64,000 nt of DNA from Chromohalobacter moromii (GCF_023091865.1 NZ_JAHXDI010000001.1:744001-808000); one strand, 5' to 3'; numbered from the stretch's first letter, positions 17,145 through 26,535 are shown. Numbers and translations are program-made. The notes: a model not told the origin generated them from the sequence alone.

Positions 17145-17789
17145 TCAATCGCTGACGTCACGTTGTTGCCAGCGAGCCTGAAGGCGCCCCATGATGCGAA
17201 AGGGGAGAGGCTTATTGGGATCGACGCTAGTGTGATGTGCATGGTCGGCGATGTGCAACGTCTCCGGTTCAGGCAGGCTGAGGCGTTGGATCGTGAGTGC
17301 GTGCCGCCATTCGAGCAGGTAAAGCCCTTCCTGTCGGAAGTGGGAGGTGGGAAGAATGGCGGCGATATCGCCCGCCTCGAGATAGGCGAATGTCTCGCCT
17401 GAGCCCGGTGTCACGAGGTAACACCCTCGAACGAGAGCGTCGATGACGGTGCCGGAGGCGGGAAGAGGGGCGGCGAGCGTGTGAGCTTCCCACGGCACCG
17501 GGGGCATGGTGTGTAGTGCCAAGAGGCATGCCTTGCCAGACACGTCCTCGGTGATACGTTGCGAGGCCGTGTTTGCTGTGGCGGCAGTGCCATCTTCGAG
17601 TAGTCGCTCGATCGGGCAATGCAGTGCATCAGCCAGCGCGATGAGTCGCTCGTGTCCGACTTGCTTGATCGTGCCGGATTCCCAATAGGAAATCGTGACA
17701 TCCGATACGCCGACACGTCTGGCTAAGGCAGCCTTGCTCAAGCCGGCGTCTATCCTTAGCTGCTTGATCCGGGGTCCCAGTGCGTCCAT
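17145..17789 (-). CDS. XRE-family (Cro/CI-type) transcriptional regulator
   Basis: 214 aa from ATG 17787-17789, chosen because it begins just before the DNA-binding domain; the frame is open further to 17873. The helix-turn-helix is about residues 5-60: LGPRIKQLRIDAGLSKAALA then VGVSDVTISYWESGT. The C-terminal ~110 residues have a possible cupin-like or LexA/S24-like sensing half (GDIAAILPTSHFRQEGLYLLEW resembles the S24 peptidase-like fold of CI repressors), but no catalytic Ser-Lys pair is evident. No obvious target is nearby. Confidence 0.75.
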   Translation of the reverse strand: MDALGPRIKQLRIDAGLSKAALARRVGVSDVTISYWESGTIKQVGHERLIALADALHCPIERLLEDGTAATANTASQRITEDVSGKACLLALHTMPPVPWEAHTLAAPLPASGTVIDALVRGCYLVTPGSGETFAYLEAGDIAAILPTSHFRQEGLYLLEWRHALTIQRLSLPEPETLHIADHAHHTSVDPNKPLPFRIMGRLQARWQQRDVSD

Positions 17790-18197
17790 GTAGACATCTC
17801 GCCATGAGGTGAACGCGTTAGCATATCCAGCCAATGGCAAAGTATGTTTCGGGTTGGGGGATATGAACAGCACGTAGTGCGTATACCGTATTCGGACGGC
17901 ACTGCGGGAAGGAGGTCATGAGGAGGAAAAGAGCGCCGGCCGTCCCGAAGAACAGCCTAGTGGCGCAAAGAAAAGCTCGTTTCACTGAAGACGCCACACG
18001 GCGCAGGAAAGCCGAAACCATCGAGCGCCGCTAGCGTGCGCGTGGCAACTTCGCTAGAAAAGGCCACGCATGTCGGGAGCGATACATCGCTTGCCCGAGC
18101 GCGCTCAGTATAGGCAGTCGGCCTTTGCGTAATAAGAGGGTACAATCGAAAACTAGTGTTTCTGATTTGGAAACTAGTATGTCGGAGTATCTTCAAC
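17790..18197. other. Intergenic region between the XRE and LysR regulators
   Basis: 408 bases. It holds a TACAAT -10-like box at 18141-18146 and the 27-bp imperfect palindrome at 18152-18178, both just before the LysR gene. A 38-codon basic ORF (17918-18034) follows a strong AAGGAGG but with only 2 bases of spacing; I do not call it a gene. Confidence 0.6.
18152..18178. promoter_or_regulatory. LysR-type palindrome upstream of the LysR gene
   Basis: ACTAGTGTTTC (18152-18162), 7-base centre, GAAACTAGT (18170-18178): an inverted repeat with one bulged base. It directly follows the TACAAT box (18141-18146) and ends 19 bases before the LysR start codon, so it would cover the transcription start. 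Autoregulation by the adjacent LysR protein is the simplest reading. Confidence 0.5.
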
Positions 18198-19094
18198 ATG
18201 ACGACACTGGATGCATTGCGTGTCTTCGTCGAGGTCGTGCGAGCGGGCAGTTTTACCTCAGCGGCGCGGCGTCTGAGTATTTCCAAGTCGTTGGCTTCCA
18301 AGCGTGTGGCTGCACTCGAAGATGAGTTGAGCGTGAGCCTATTGAACCGTTCGACGCGTTCGCTGCGCCTTACGGAAGCCGGACAGATCTATTACGAGCA
18401 TGGGTTGCGGGTCATCGAAGAGTTGCAGACGGCGGAGGCGCAGGTGCAGTCGGTGACGTCGCAACCCCGAGGGCAACTGAAGGTCAGTGCCCAGGTGAGT
18501 TTCGGCTTCATGTACTTGGCGGCACCGACCACGGCCTTCATGCGTCGCTATCCTGAGATGTCGGTGGAAATCTTACTCGAGGATCAGCGCTTCGAGCCCA
18601 TCGACGAGTCGGTGGATCTGGCCATTCGCATGGGTCCGATGCCGCCTTCGAGCCTGGTGTCGCGTCCGCTGTGCAAAGTGGTGTATGGCCTGTACGCCGC
18701 GCCGGATTATCTGGCTCGTGTCGGGCGGCCGCTGCACCCCAAGGACATCGCTGAATTCGATACGGTGTTCTACGGCAATTACGACCTCGGTGCTCACTGG
18801 CGCTTTTCTCTCAATGGACAACCGCTGGATATCGAGCCTAACTCTCGTCTGGTGATCAATAATCTGCTGGGCGTGGTCGAAGCGGCCAAGGCGGGATTTG
18901 GCTTGGCCTACCTGCCGACATTCGCGGCGCGCGCGGCGGTGGAGGAGGGGCAACTGACGCCACTCTTGCAGCCTTATTGGAACGAGCACGGCAGCATGTT
19001 GGTGTTGTTTCGCTCGCGCAAATATCTGCCCGACAAGACCCGAGCTTACCTGGATTTCATCACGGAGTGGTTTCGCGAGCACCTGGCCCTGTGA
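18198..19094 (+). CDS. LysR-family transcriptional regulator
   Basis: 298 aa from ATG 18198-18200 (MTTLDALRVFVEVVRAGSFT), the standard LysR beginning; the frame upstream is unrelated. The winged HTH covers about residues 3-62 (SAARRLSISKSLASKRVAAL). The periplasmic-binding-protein-like effector domain follows from about 90 to 295. The layout resembles the DmlR/AaeR-like subgroup with short loops. No divergent target gene lies next to it; the neighbour is the XRE regulator 408 bases away on the other strand. Confidence 0.87.
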   Translation: MTTLDALRVFVEVVRAGSFTSAARRLSISKSLASKRVAALEDELSVSLLNRSTRSLRLTEAGQIYYEHGLRVIEELQTAEAQVQSVTSQPRGQLKVSAQVSFGFMYLAAPTTAFMRRYPEMSVEILLEDQRFEPIDESVDLAIRMGPMPPSSLVSRPLCKVVYGLYAAPDYLARVGRPLHPKDIAEFDTVFYGNYDLGAHWRFSLNGQPLDIEPNSRLVINNLLGVVEAAKAGFGLAYLPTFAARAAVEEGQLTPLLQPYWNEHGSMLVLFRSRKYLPDKTRAYLDFITEWFREHLAL

Positions 19095-19212
19095 AAACGT
19101 GCTGGACGAGTGCCATAGGGCTTATCCGATGCGTTTATCTCGGCGGTGCTGATGCCGGATAGGTGCATGCGTATAATGATGCCATCGTCAGTCACCAAAG
19201 ATCGGGAACTTC

Positions 19213-20691
19213 ATGACCGTACGTACACGTATCGCGCCGTCGCCGACCGGCGATCCTCATGTCGGCACGGCCTATATAGCGCTGTTCAACCTATGCTTCG
19301 CGCGTCAGCATGGCGGGCAGTTCATCCTCCGCATCGAGGATACGGATCGAGTGCGTTCGACGGCCGAGTCGGAGCAGATGATCCTCGACTCCTTGCGCTG
19401 GTTGGGGCTCGAGTGGGATGAGGGCCCAGATATCGGTGGCCCTCATGGCCCGTATCGGCAGAGCGAGCGTGGCGATATCTATGCGCAATATGCGCAGCAA
19501 TTGCTCGACGCCGGGCATGCGTTCAAGTGCTATCGGACCAGCGAAGAGCTCGATGAACTGCGTGAGACGCGCAAGGCGGCGGGGCTGCACCTGGCGCTCA
19601 AGCCCGCCGATCTGGCGCTTGCCGACGAGGAAGTAGCGCGTCGCGAGCGTGAGCAATGGCCTTACGTGGTGCGCATGAAAGTGCCGGGCGAGGGCAGTTG
19701 CATCGTCAGCGACATGCTGCGTGGTGAAATCGAAGTCGACTGGGCGCAGGTCGATGCCCAGATCCTGCTCAAATCCGACGGTATGCCGACCTATCACCTG
19801 GCCAATGTCGTCGACGACCATCTGATGGGCATCACGCATGTCATGCGCGGTGAGGAGTGGATCAACTCGGCGCCCAAGCACAAGCTGCTGTATGAGTACT
19901 TCGATTGGCCGATGCCGACGCTGTGCCATATGCCATTGCTGCGCAATCCGGATAAGTCGAAGCTATCCAAGCGCAAGAACCCGACCTCGATCAATTATTA
20001 TCGGCACATGGGCTTTTTGCCGCAGGCGGTGACCAACTATCTGGGTCGCATGGGTTGGTCGATGCCCGATGACCGCGAGAAGTTCACCCTCGAGGAAATG
20101 ATGGAGAACTTCGATATTCAACGCGTGTCGCTGGGCGGCCCGGTGTTCGATCTGGAGAAGCTCACTTGGCTCAACGGCGTCTATATTCGCGAGGATCTAG
20201 ACGATGCCGCCTTGCTGGAAGCCCTGAGAGAGTGGGCCTTCAACGAGGAATACGTTAACCAGATCTTGCCGCAGGTACGTCCGCGAATCTCGACGCTCTC
20301 CGATGTCATGCCGCTGGCCGGGCATTTCTTTTCGGGGATACCGCCGCTCGAGGCGTCCAGTTTCGAGGGCATTAAGCTCGACAACGAGGACTTGCTCAAG
20401 TTGCTACAGTTTTTGACCTGGCGACTGGAAGGCGTTTCCAGTTGGCACAAAGAAGCCTTGCTTGACGAGGTCAAATTCTTGGCCGAGGCGTTCAATATGA
20501 AGATGAAAGCGTTCCTGGCGCCGGTCTTCATCGCCGTTACCGGGAGTGCGACCTCCACCTCGGTGCTGGACGCCATGGCAATTCTCGGCTCGGATATGAC
20601 ACGGGCGCGCCTGCGTCATGCCACCCAAGTGCTGGGGGGCGTTTCCAAGAAGCAGGCCAAGCGCTTCGAGAAAGAATATCGGGAGCTGTAA
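19213..20691 (+). CDS. gltX: Glutamyl-tRNA synthetase
   Basis: 492 aa class I synthetase charging tRNA-Glu. The HIGH-type motif is in [17 protein letters not shown] (9-25) and the KMSKS-type motif is KLSKRKNP. The anticodon-binding helical domain fills the C-terminal third. Length suits the discriminating GluRS, not the short tRNA-independent Glu-Q-RS. It is followed by tRNA-Ala and its own substrate tRNA-Glu, an arrangement seen in other gammaproteobacteria. Confidence 0.97.
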   Translation: MTVRTRIAPSPTGDPHVGTAYIALFNLCFARQHGGQFILRIEDTDRVRSTAESEQMILDSLRWLGLEWDEGPDIGGPHGPYRQSERGDIYAQYAQQLLDAGHAFKCYRTSEELDELRETRKAAGLHLALKPADLALADEEVARREREQWPYVVRMKVPGEGSCIVSDMLRGEIEVDWAQVDAQILLKSDGMPTYHLANVVDDHLMGITHVMRGEEWINSAPKHKLLYEYFDWPMPTLCHMPLLRNPDKSKLSKRKNPTSINYYRHMGFLPQAVTNYLGRMGWSMPDDREKFTLEEMMENFDIQRVSLGGPVFDLEKLTWLNGVYIREDLDDAALLEALREWAFNEEYVNQILPQVRPRISTLSDVMPLAGHFFSGIPPLEASSFEGIKLDNEDLLKLLQFLTWRLEGVSSWHKEALLDEVKFLAEAFNMKMKAFLAPVFIAVTGSATSTSVLDAMAILGSDMTRARLRHATQVLGGVSKKQAKRFEKEYREL

Positions 20692-20775
20692 GCTCATAGA
20701 TCGGTGCTGCGCGCCTGGAAGAGGGAAGGACGCTGCTACGCAGCTTGAAGGGGGAAGAAAATCCCAGATACTGTC

Positions 20776-20810
20776 TTCCTTCTTCCTTCTTCCTTCTTCC
20801 TTCTTCCTTC
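20776..20810 (+). repeat. Five tandem copies of the heptamer TTCCTTC
   Basis: Perfect 5 x 7-bp array in the 177-bp gap between gltX and tRNA-Ala. Purine-rich GGAAGAGGGAAGGA (about 20718-20731) lies 45 bases upstream and could pair with it. Such short homopurine/homopyrimidine arrays change length by slippage. Confidence 0.9.
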
Positions 20811-20868
20811 TCGAAAAATATTGACGAAGCCAGAGAGAATCAGTATTCTACGCACCGTCTTGAGGCAC

Positions 20869-20944
20869 GGGGCCTTAGCTCAGTTGGGAGAGCGCAACAC
20901 TGGCAGTGTTGAGGTCAGCGGTTCGAACCCGCTAGGCTCCACCA
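20869..20944 (+). tRNA. tRNA-Ala (anticodon GGC)
   Basis: 76 nt with encoded CCA. Acceptor stem GGGGCCT / AGGCTCC, D-loop AGTTGGGA, anticodon stem CAACA/TGTTG with loop CTGGCAG (anticodon GGC), T-loop GGTTCGAACCC. It reads GCC codons. Confidence 0.97.
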
Positions 20945-20960
20945 AGCATCAAGACAATGC

Positions 20961-21036
20961 GTCCCATTCGTCTAGTGGTCCAGGACACCGCCCTTTCACG
21001 GCGGTAACAGGGGTTCAAACCCCCTATGGGACGCCA
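20961..21036 (+). tRNA. tRNA-Glu (anticodon TTC)
   Basis: 76 nt with encoded CCA. Acceptor stem GTCCCAT / ATGGGAC, anticodon stem CCGCC/GGCGG with loop CTTTCAC (anticodon TTC), T-arm GGGGTTCAAACCCC. It lies 16 bases after tRNA-Ala and is likely cotranscribed with it. Confidence 0.97.
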
Positions 21037-21068
21037 CCTTTTCTTGCCTACAGTTGTGGCGATATCAG

Positions 21069-21090
21069 AGACGCGAAAGCGTCTTTTTTT
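21069..21090 (+). terminator. Intrinsic terminator after the tRNA pair
   Basis: GACGC (21070-21074), GAAA tetraloop, GCGTC (21079-21083), then seven T residues. Confidence 0.93.
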
Positions 21091-21525
21091 GTCTCTGCTT
21101 GTCGTTCGTGACTAGACGTTTTTATACGTTTTTCCCCTTGACACCTCCGGGACCTTGTCCACTGCCGTGCCGTCTTTGCCTGCGTGTTGTGTATAACGCC
21201 AGCCAAGGCCCGCCATGTTGCGCGTTATTGAAAAACATGCTGTTTTTCAACCACTTATGTTAGATCAAAAATTAATCGATTTGAGCGTAACCGCCTTGTC
21301 ATGGTGTTTCTGGCGAACTACCTAAAGGTTTTGAACAGGTTTATCCACAGAAAGTGTGGAAAACGCTCAGCGGCTCCAGGATAGAAGCGTAAGGCGGTGG
21401 GGATGAAGAGTGCAGGGGCGCTATGAGACGGGATTCAAACGTCACGGACCGCCCTGAAGGCGGTCCGTGACACTTGTACACAGTAACTTGGCCGGGCGTA
21501 TCTCGGCCGGGTTTGGGCTAGCAAG
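21091..21525. other. 435-base gap with palindrome, DnaA-box pair and long hairpin
   Basis: No gene found. Notable content: a perfect inverted repeat TTGAAAAACA (21228-21237) / TGTTTTTCAA (21241-21250); a perfect DnaA box TTATCCACA (21341-21349) facing TGTGGAAAA (21355-21363, reverse of TTTTCCACA); and the 13-bp stem hairpin at 21441-21471. The 21220-21300 part is A/T-rich compared with its surroundings. Confidence 0.75.
21441..21471 (-). terminator. Perfect 13-bp stem hairpin downstream of gltA
   Basis: GTCACGGACCGCC (21441-21453), loop CTGAA, GGCGGTCCGTGAC (21459-21471). It begins 55 bases past the gltA stop on the minus strand; only GTTTG follows there, so the U-tract is weak. It probably ends gltA transcription. 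Confidence 0.6.
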
Positions 21526-22812
21526 TTACTTGGTTGGGTAGTCTCGCTGGGCATGGCCGATATAGAGCTGACGCGGGCGGCTGATGCGATAGCTACCGCT
21601 GATCATCTCATTCCAGTGAGACGTCCAGCCAATCGTGCGGGCCATGGCGAAGATGACGGTAAACATGTTGGTCGGAATCCCGATCGCCTTGAGGATGATG
21701 CCGGAGTAGAAGTCGACGTTCGGATAGAGCTTGCGCTCGATGAAGTAGTCGTCTTCCAATGCGATCTGCTCCAGCCGCTTGGCGATCTTGAGCTGTGGGT
21801 CGTCGGCCATGCCGAGTTCGCCCAGGACCTCGTCGCAGGTTTCTTTCATGACTTTGGCGCGCGGGTCGAAGTTGCGATAGACGCGGTGGCCAAAGCCCAT
21901 CAGCTTGAATGGATCATCCTTGTCCTTGGCGCGATCGATGAAGCGTTGGATGTTCTCCTCGGACTCATCACCGATTTCATCGAGCATGTTGAGCACGGCT
22001 TCGTTGGCGCCACCGTGGGCCGGGCCCCATAGCGCGGCGATGCCAGCACTGATGCAAGCAAAGGGATTGGCGCCCGTCGAGCCCGCTAGACGCACCGTAG
22101 AAGTGGATGCGTTCTGCTCATGGTCGGCGTGCAACATGAAGATACGGTCCATGGCCTTGGCGAAGACCGGGTTGACCTCGTAACTTTCACATGGGTTGCC
22201 GAACATCATGTAGAGGAAATTCTCCGCGTAATCCAAATCGTTGCGCGGATAATTGAATGGCTGTCCGATGTTGTACTTGTGGCACATCGCGGCCAGTGTC
22301 GGCATCTTGGCGATCAGGCGAATCGCACTGACGCGGCGCTCTTCTTCTTTGGTGATGTCCAGATTGTCGTGGTAGAAAGCGGCCAGACCACCGACGACGC
22401 CGCATAGGATCGCCATCGGGTGGGCGTCGCGACGGAAGCCCTTGAAGAAGTTGACGAGTTGTTCGTGGACCATGGTGTGATTTCTCACGGTGGCCGCGAA
22501 GTCGTCGTATTGCGCCTTGCTGGGGAGCTCTCCGAACAACAGCAGATAACAAAGCTCGACGTAGTTGGAGTGCTCGGCCAATTGGCCGATGGGGTAGCCG
22601 CGGTGAAGAAGAACGCCCGCAGCACCATCGATGTAGGTGATGCCCGACTCGCAGGAGGCGGTGGCGACGAAGCCCGGGTCGTATGTGAACAGACCTTCGC
22701 TGGTCAGGCCGCGGACGTCGATCACATCAGGCCCGACGGTGCCGGAGTAGACAGGGAACTCGATCGTCTTGTCCAACCCTTCTACCGTCAACTGCGCTTT
22801 CCTGTCAGCCAT
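21526..22812 (-). CDS. gltA: Type II citrate synthase
   Basis: 428 aa, the length of the hexameric gammaproteobacterial enzyme that joins acetyl-CoA and oxaloacetate. Catalytic residues lie in [12 protein letters not shown] (His), [14 protein letters not shown]-type loop written here as [12 protein letters not shown] (His), and [13 protein letters not shown] (substrate His/Arg with the catalytic Asp in DPRAK region). It is divergent from sdhCDAB across a 393-base gap with clear promoters both ways, matching the usual TCA gene arrangement. Confidence 0.97.
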   Translation of the reverse strand: MADRKAQLTVEGLDKTIEFPVYSGTVGPDVIDVRGLTSEGLFTYDPGFVATASCESGITYIDGAAGVLLHRGYPIGQLAEHSNYVELCYLLLFGELPSKAQYDDFAATVRNHTMVHEQLVNFFKGFRRDAHPMAILCGVVGGLAAFYHDNLDITKEEERRVSAIRLIAKMPTLAAMCHKYNIGQPFNYPRNDLDYAENFLYMMFGNPCESYEVNPVFAKAMDRIFMLHADHEQNASTSTVRLAGSTGANPFACISAGIAALWGPAHGGANEAVLNMLDEIGDESEENIQRFIDRAKDKDDPFKLMGFGHRVYRNFDPRAKVMKETCDEVLGELGMADDPQLKIAKRLEQIALEDDYFIERKLYPNVDFYSGIILKAIGIPTNMFTVIFAMARTIGWTSHWNEMISGSYRISRPRQLYIGHAQRDYPTK

Positions 22813-22875
22813 TATGGCCTCCTCTTTTACCTAAGTCTTTGTCTTGCTTGCCATGCCAGCGAAAATAATGCGCCT

Positions 22876-22903
22876 ACTATAGAACCACGCGGTGGATTGT
22901 CAA
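22876..22903 (-). promoter_or_regulatory. gltA promoter (sigma-70 type)
   Basis: On the minus strand TTGACA (22903-22898), 16-base spacer, TATAGT (22881-22876). The -35 is a perfect consensus. The predicted start site lies about 57 bases upstream of the gltA ATG, which has GAGGAGG before it. Confidence 0.8.
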
Positions 22904-23048
22904 TTGGGCCTAGGGCGCCTGTGAGCTTGGCGCCGCCGCGCATGGCGTGTCCCGACGTGGCGATAGAAAGGAGGGCGAGCAAGGTTCCTACCCGGAAGTG
23001 CCACCCTATTTGACGCGTCCATGGGGATGGCTGCAAGGGCTATCTCAT

Positions 23049-23077
23049 TTGTCATGACATCCCCCGGTCCTTATAAT
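23049..23077 (+). promoter_or_regulatory. sdh operon promoter (sigma-70 type)
   Basis: TTGTCA (23049-23054), 17-base spacer, perfect TATAAT (23072-23077), leaving a leader of about 120 bases before sdhC. Confidence 0.8.
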
Positions 23078-23205
23078 CTTATCCCGCGCGACTGGCAGGA
23101 GCATGGCTTGGTCATGTAAGCCCTCGACCAAGGCCTCCCCCTCAAACCACCGCCCGCACCGGGTACAGCCCTAGCCGCTGGCGGGCCAAGAGAGTGTGAT
23201 GAGCC

Positions 23206-23583
23206 GTGAATAGCAAAAGACCCGTAAACTTAGACCTGACGACGATAAAATTTCCACTTCCCGCACTGACCTCCATTGCCCACCGTATTACCGGTGTCAT
23301 CCTCTTCGTGGGGTTGATCTTCGGTTTCTGGGCCCTCGATGCGTCACTGTCGTCTCCCGAAGGATTCGAAGCAGTGCGTGACGCCCTCGCCAACAATGTG
23401 CTCGCCAAACTGGTTGCCTGGGGATTGCTCTCGGCGTTGGGCTTCCACTTCGTGGCCGGCATCAAGCACCTGCTGATGGATGCAGGTATTGGCGTGGATC
23501 TCGAGGGTGGGTATCGCAAGGCGCAGATCACGGTCGTGATCAGTGCCATCTTGGTGGTTTTGGCAGGAGTCTGGGTATGGTAA
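23206..23583 (+). CDS. sdhC: Succinate dehydrogenase cytochrome b556 subunit
   Basis: 125 aa, starting at GTG 23206-23208 (no in-frame ATG; the family start VNSxRPVNLDL fits). Three membrane helices at about 28-48, 67-87 and 103-124. SIAHRITGVILF carries the conserved quinone/haem region and GFHFVAGIKHLLMD the haem-ligand His. It anchors the SdhAB catalytic dimer. It overlaps sdhD by 7 bases. Confidence 0.95.
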   Translation: MNSKRPVNLDLTTIKFPLPALTSIAHRITGVILFVGLIFGFWALDASLSSPEGFEAVRDALANNVLAKLVAWGLLSALGFHFVAGIKHLLMDAGIGVDLEGGYRKAQITVVISAILVVLAGVWVW

Positions 23584-23924
23584 CCAACATCACGAACCTC
23601 GGTCGTAGTGGCCTGTCCGATTGGCTGATCCAGCGAGTCTCGGCCATCATTCTGGCGGTCTATGCCGTGTTCATGGTCCTGTATCTACTGTTCCATCCGG
23701 GGCTCGATTACGCCACATGGAGCGGTCTCTTCTCGCAGACCTGGATGCGCATCTTCTCCCTGCTGGCCTTTATTTCCATCGCGGCGCACGCATGGGTCGG
23801 TTTGTGGACGGTGTCCACCGACTATCTCAAGCAGACGGGTGCACGCTTTGCATTTCAAGCGGTCGTCATGCTGGCCATCTTCGTTTTTCTGGTGTGGGGC
23901 GTTCAAGTCCTTTGGGGAGCCTAA
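23577..23924 (+). CDS. sdhD: Succinate dehydrogenase membrane anchor subunit
   Basis: 115 aa with three helices (about 18-38, 55-77, 92-113). WLIQRVSAIILAVYAVF matches SdhD helix I, and AHAWVGLWTVSTDYLK holds the haem-b ligand His and the quinone-site Tyr/Asp. It is translationally coupled to sdhC and followed after 3 bases by sdhA. Confidence 0.95.
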   Translation: MVTNITNLGRSGLSDWLIQRVSAIILAVYAVFMVLYLLFHPGLDYATWSGLFSQTWMRIFSLLAFISIAAHAWVGLWTVSTDYLKQTGARFAFQAVVMLAIFVFLVWGVQVLWGA

Positions 23925-23927
23925 TCC

Positions 23928-25700
23928 ATGTCCAATATGCGTAGCCTGACATTCGACGCAATCATCATCGGTGGCGGTGGCTCCGGCCTGCGTACCGCGC
24001 TCGAGCTGGCCAAGTCCGGCAAGAAGACTGCGGTGCTATCCAAGGTCTTTCCGACCCGTTCGCACACCGTCTCCGCCCAAGGCGGCATCACCTGCGCCAT
24101 CGCCTCCGCCGATCCCAATGACGATTGGCGCTGGCATATGTATGACACCGTCAAGGGCGGTGACTATATCGCCGACCAGGATGCTGCTGAGTACTTGTGT
24201 TCCGAAGGCCCCAAGGCGGTTTTCGAGCTGGAACACATGGGGTTGCCGTTCTCGCGTTTCGATAACGGCCGTATCTATCAGCGTCCCTTCGGTGGTCAGT
24301 CCAAGGACTTCGGCAAGGGCGGCCAGGCCGCGCGTACATGCGCCGCCGCCGACCGTACCGGCCATGCGCTGCTGCATACGCTGTATCAGAACAATCTGAA
24401 GAATAACACCGTGTTCCTGAATGAATGGTACGCGGTGGATCTGGTCAAGAATGCCAATGGCGATGTGGTGGGCTGCATTGCCATGTGCATCGAGACCGGC
24501 GAAATCGTGCATATCAAGTCCAAGGCCACGGTATTGGCGACAGGCGGTTCGGGCCGCATCTACTCTTCCACGACCAATGCGCTGATCAATACCGGTGACG
24601 GTATCGGCATGGCGCTGCGCGCTGGCTTCCCCATGCAGGACATGGAGATGTGGCAGTTCCATCCCACCGGCATTTACGGGGCCGGGGTCTTGGTCACCGA
24701 AGGCTGTCGTGGCGAGGGCGGCTATCTGATCAACAAGGATGGCGAGCGCTTCATGGAGCGTTACGCGCCGAATGCCAAGGATCTGGCCGGCCGCGATGTC
24801 GTGGCTCGCGCCATGGTCATGGAAATCCTTGAAGGGCGTGGTTGCGGCGAAAACGGTGATCACGTCATGCTCAAGCTCGATCACCTGGGTGAAGAGGTTC
24901 TGGGTAAGCGTCTGCCGGGCATCGTCGAGCTATCCAAGACCTTCGCCCATGTCGATCCCGCCAAAGACCCGATTCCGGTCGTGCCGACGTGTCATTACAT
25001 GATGGGCGGCGTGCCGACCAACGTCCACGGCCAGGCGATCATGCAGGATGCCGATGGCAACGATCAGATCGTCAACGGACTGTTCGCCTGTGGCGAAGCG
25101 GCATGTGTGTCCGTACACGGTGCCAACCGTCTGGGTGGCAATTCGCTGCTCGACCTGGTGGTCTTCGGGCGTGCCGCCGGCATGTTCATCGAAGAAGCGC
25201 TCAATGAGGGGGTCGATTACCTCGAGGCGGCTCAGTCCGATATCGACAGCGCCATGGCCCGCCTCAACCGCTGGGACGAATCGAGCGGTGGCGAAGCAAT
25301 TCCGGAACTGCGTGCCGAGCTGCAGGAAGTCATGCAGAACGATTTCGGTGTTTTTCGTCAGGAAGACACCATGCAGGAGGGCGTCAAGAAACTGGCCGAT
25401 CTCCGCGAGCGTATCGGTAATGCGCATCTGGCCGATAAATCCAATGCCTTCAATACCGCGCGTGTCGAAGCGTTGGAGCTCGACAATCTGCTCGAGGTGG
25501 CGGAAGCCACGGCAATCTCCGCTTTGGATCGCAAGGAAAGCCGCGGCGCGCATTCGCGCTACGACTATCCGGATCGCGACGACGCCAATTGGCTCAAGCA
25601 CTCCATGTACTTCCCGGTCGAGAAGCGGCTTGGGCAGCGTGACGTGAACTTTGCGCCGAAGACCGTCGAGACCTTCGAGCCGAAAATCCGCACCTACTAA
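23928..25700 (+). CDS. sdhA: Succinate dehydrogenase flavoprotein subunit
   Basis: 590 aa. Binds FAD covalently and oxidises succinate to fumarate. The FAD loop is [18 protein letters not shown]. The flavinylation histidine is in [34 protein letters not shown] and the active-site Arg-rich stretch [20 protein letters not shown] are standard. Second of the catalytic pair with SdhB, 13 bases downstream. Confidence 0.98.
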   Translation: MSNMRSLTFDAIIIGGGGSGLRTALELAKSGKKTAVLSKVFPTRSHTVSAQGGITCAIASADPNDDWRWHMYDTVKGGDYIADQDAAEYLCSEGPKAVFELEHMGLPFSRFDNGRIYQRPFGGQSKDFGKGGQAARTCAAADRTGHALLHTLYQNNLKNNTVFLNEWYAVDLVKNANGDVVGCIAMCIETGEIVHIKSKATVLATGGSGRIYSSTTNALINTGDGIGMALRAGFPMQDMEMWQFHPTGIYGAGVLVTEGCRGEGGYLINKDGERFMERYAPNAKDLAGRDVVARAMVMEILEGRGCGENGDHVMLKLDHLGEEVLGKRLPGIVELSKTFAHVDPAKDPIPVVPTCHYMMGGVPTNVHGQAIMQDADGNDQIVNGLFACGEAACVSVHGANRLGGNSLLDLVVFGRAAGMFIEEALNEGVDYLEAAQSDIDSAMARLNRWDESSGGEAIPELRAELQEVMQNDFGVFRQEDTMQEGVKKLADLRERIGNAHLADKSNAFNTARVEALELDNLLEVAEATAISALDRKESRGAHSRYDYPDRDDANWLKHSMYFPVEKRLGQRDVNFAPKTVETFEPKIRTY

Positions 25701-25713
25701 GGGGTTGTCCAAG

Positions 25714-26424
25714 ATGTCTACGCTTCAGATATCCATTTATCGCTACAACCCGGAAACCGATTCCGTGCCCTACATGCAGGAGTTCGAGCTGGACACGCAG
25801 GGCCGCGACATCATGGTTCTCAATGCGCTTGAAATGATCAAGCAGCAGGATAGTTCCATGGCGTACCGGCGTAGCTGCCGCGAAGGGGTTTGCGGTTCCG
25901 ATGGCATGAACATGAACGGCAAGAATGGCCTGGCGTGCGTCACGCCGTTGTCCGAGGTGGTCAAGGACAACAAGCTGGTGCTGCGCCCGCTGCCCGGTTT
26001 GCCGGTTATCCGCGACCTGGTGGTCGATATGGGGGTGTTCTACAAGCAGTACGAGAGCATCCAGCCCTATCTGCAGAACGACACCACCGAGCCGACGATG
26101 GAGCGACTGCAGTCACCGGAAGAACGCGAAAAACTCGATGGGCTTTACGAGTGTATCCTGTGCGCTTGCTGCTCCACGGCCTGCCCCTCTTTCTGGTGGA
26201 ATCCAGACAAGTTCGTGGGACCGGCCGGCTTGCTGCAGGCCTATCGCTTCCTCGCCGATTCGCGTGATACCGCAACGCGAGAGCGCCTGGCGCGGCTCGA
26301 AGATCCGTTCAGCCTGTTCCGGTGCCGTGGCATCATGAATTGCGTGGCGGTGTGCCCTAAAGGGCTCAATCCGACGCGTGCGATTGGCAAGATTCGTGAG
26401 ATGTTACTGTCTAATGCCACTTAA
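25714..26424 (+). CDS. sdhB: Succinate dehydrogenase iron-sulfur subunit
   Basis: 236 aa from ATG 25714-25716 (MSTLQISIYRYNPE). The [2Fe-2S] cysteines are in SCREGVCGSDGMNMNG with LACVTPL. The [4Fe-4S] and [3Fe-4S] cysteines are in CILCACCSTACPSFWW, RCRGIMNCVAVCPKGLNP. It passes electrons from FAD to quinone. Confidence 0.97.
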   Translation: MSTLQISIYRYNPETDSVPYMQEFELDTQGRDIMVLNALEMIKQQDSSMAYRRSCREGVCGSDGMNMNGKNGLACVTPLSEVVKDNKLVLRPLPGLPVIRDLVVDMGVFYKQYESIQPYLQNDTTEPTMERLQSPEEREKLDGLYECILCACCSTACPSFWWNPDKFVGPAGLLQAYRFLADSRDTATRERLARLEDPFSLFRCRGIMNCVAVCPKGLNPTRAIGKIREMLLSNAT

Positions 26425-26437
26425 ATCGCGCCGCGTG

Positions 26438-26535
26438 GCTTGTTATCATTGGCAACAAGCTTCTTCCTGCGACATGCCGTCGCAGGAGGCCGGTCCAACG
26501 ACCGCCGTTAGCCGGTGCCCTGCGCACCGGCTTTT
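26438..26535 (+). promoter_or_regulatory. Hairpin-rich sdhB-sucA leader
   Basis: Four consecutive stem-loops in the 234-base gap: GCTTGTT/AACAAGC (26438-26460), CCTGCGAC/GTCGCAGG (26466-26486), CGGTC/GACCG (26491-26504) and AGCCGGTGC/GCACCGGCT followed by TTT (26510-26535). The first may end part of the sdh message; the last resembles a weak terminator or attenuator 123 bases ahead of sucA. Structured sucA leaders are known in other proteobacteria; identity with any of them is untested. Confidence 0.5.

Larger units (their letters stand above)
22813..23205. other. gltA-sdhC divergent promoter region
   Basis: 393 bases without a gene; it contains the two promoters listed separately. The middle (about 22910-23040) shows no structure I can name. 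Confidence 0.8.

Noticed and set aside
20776-20810. Heptamer array considered as a CRISPR or integration-site repeat
   Set aside because: No spacers, unit only 7 bp, no cas genes; the nearby tRNA genes are intact with no duplicated tRNA end.
21341-21363. DnaA boxes considered as a replication origin
   Set aside because: Only two boxes and no dnaA, dnaN, gyrB, parAB or rpmH nearby.
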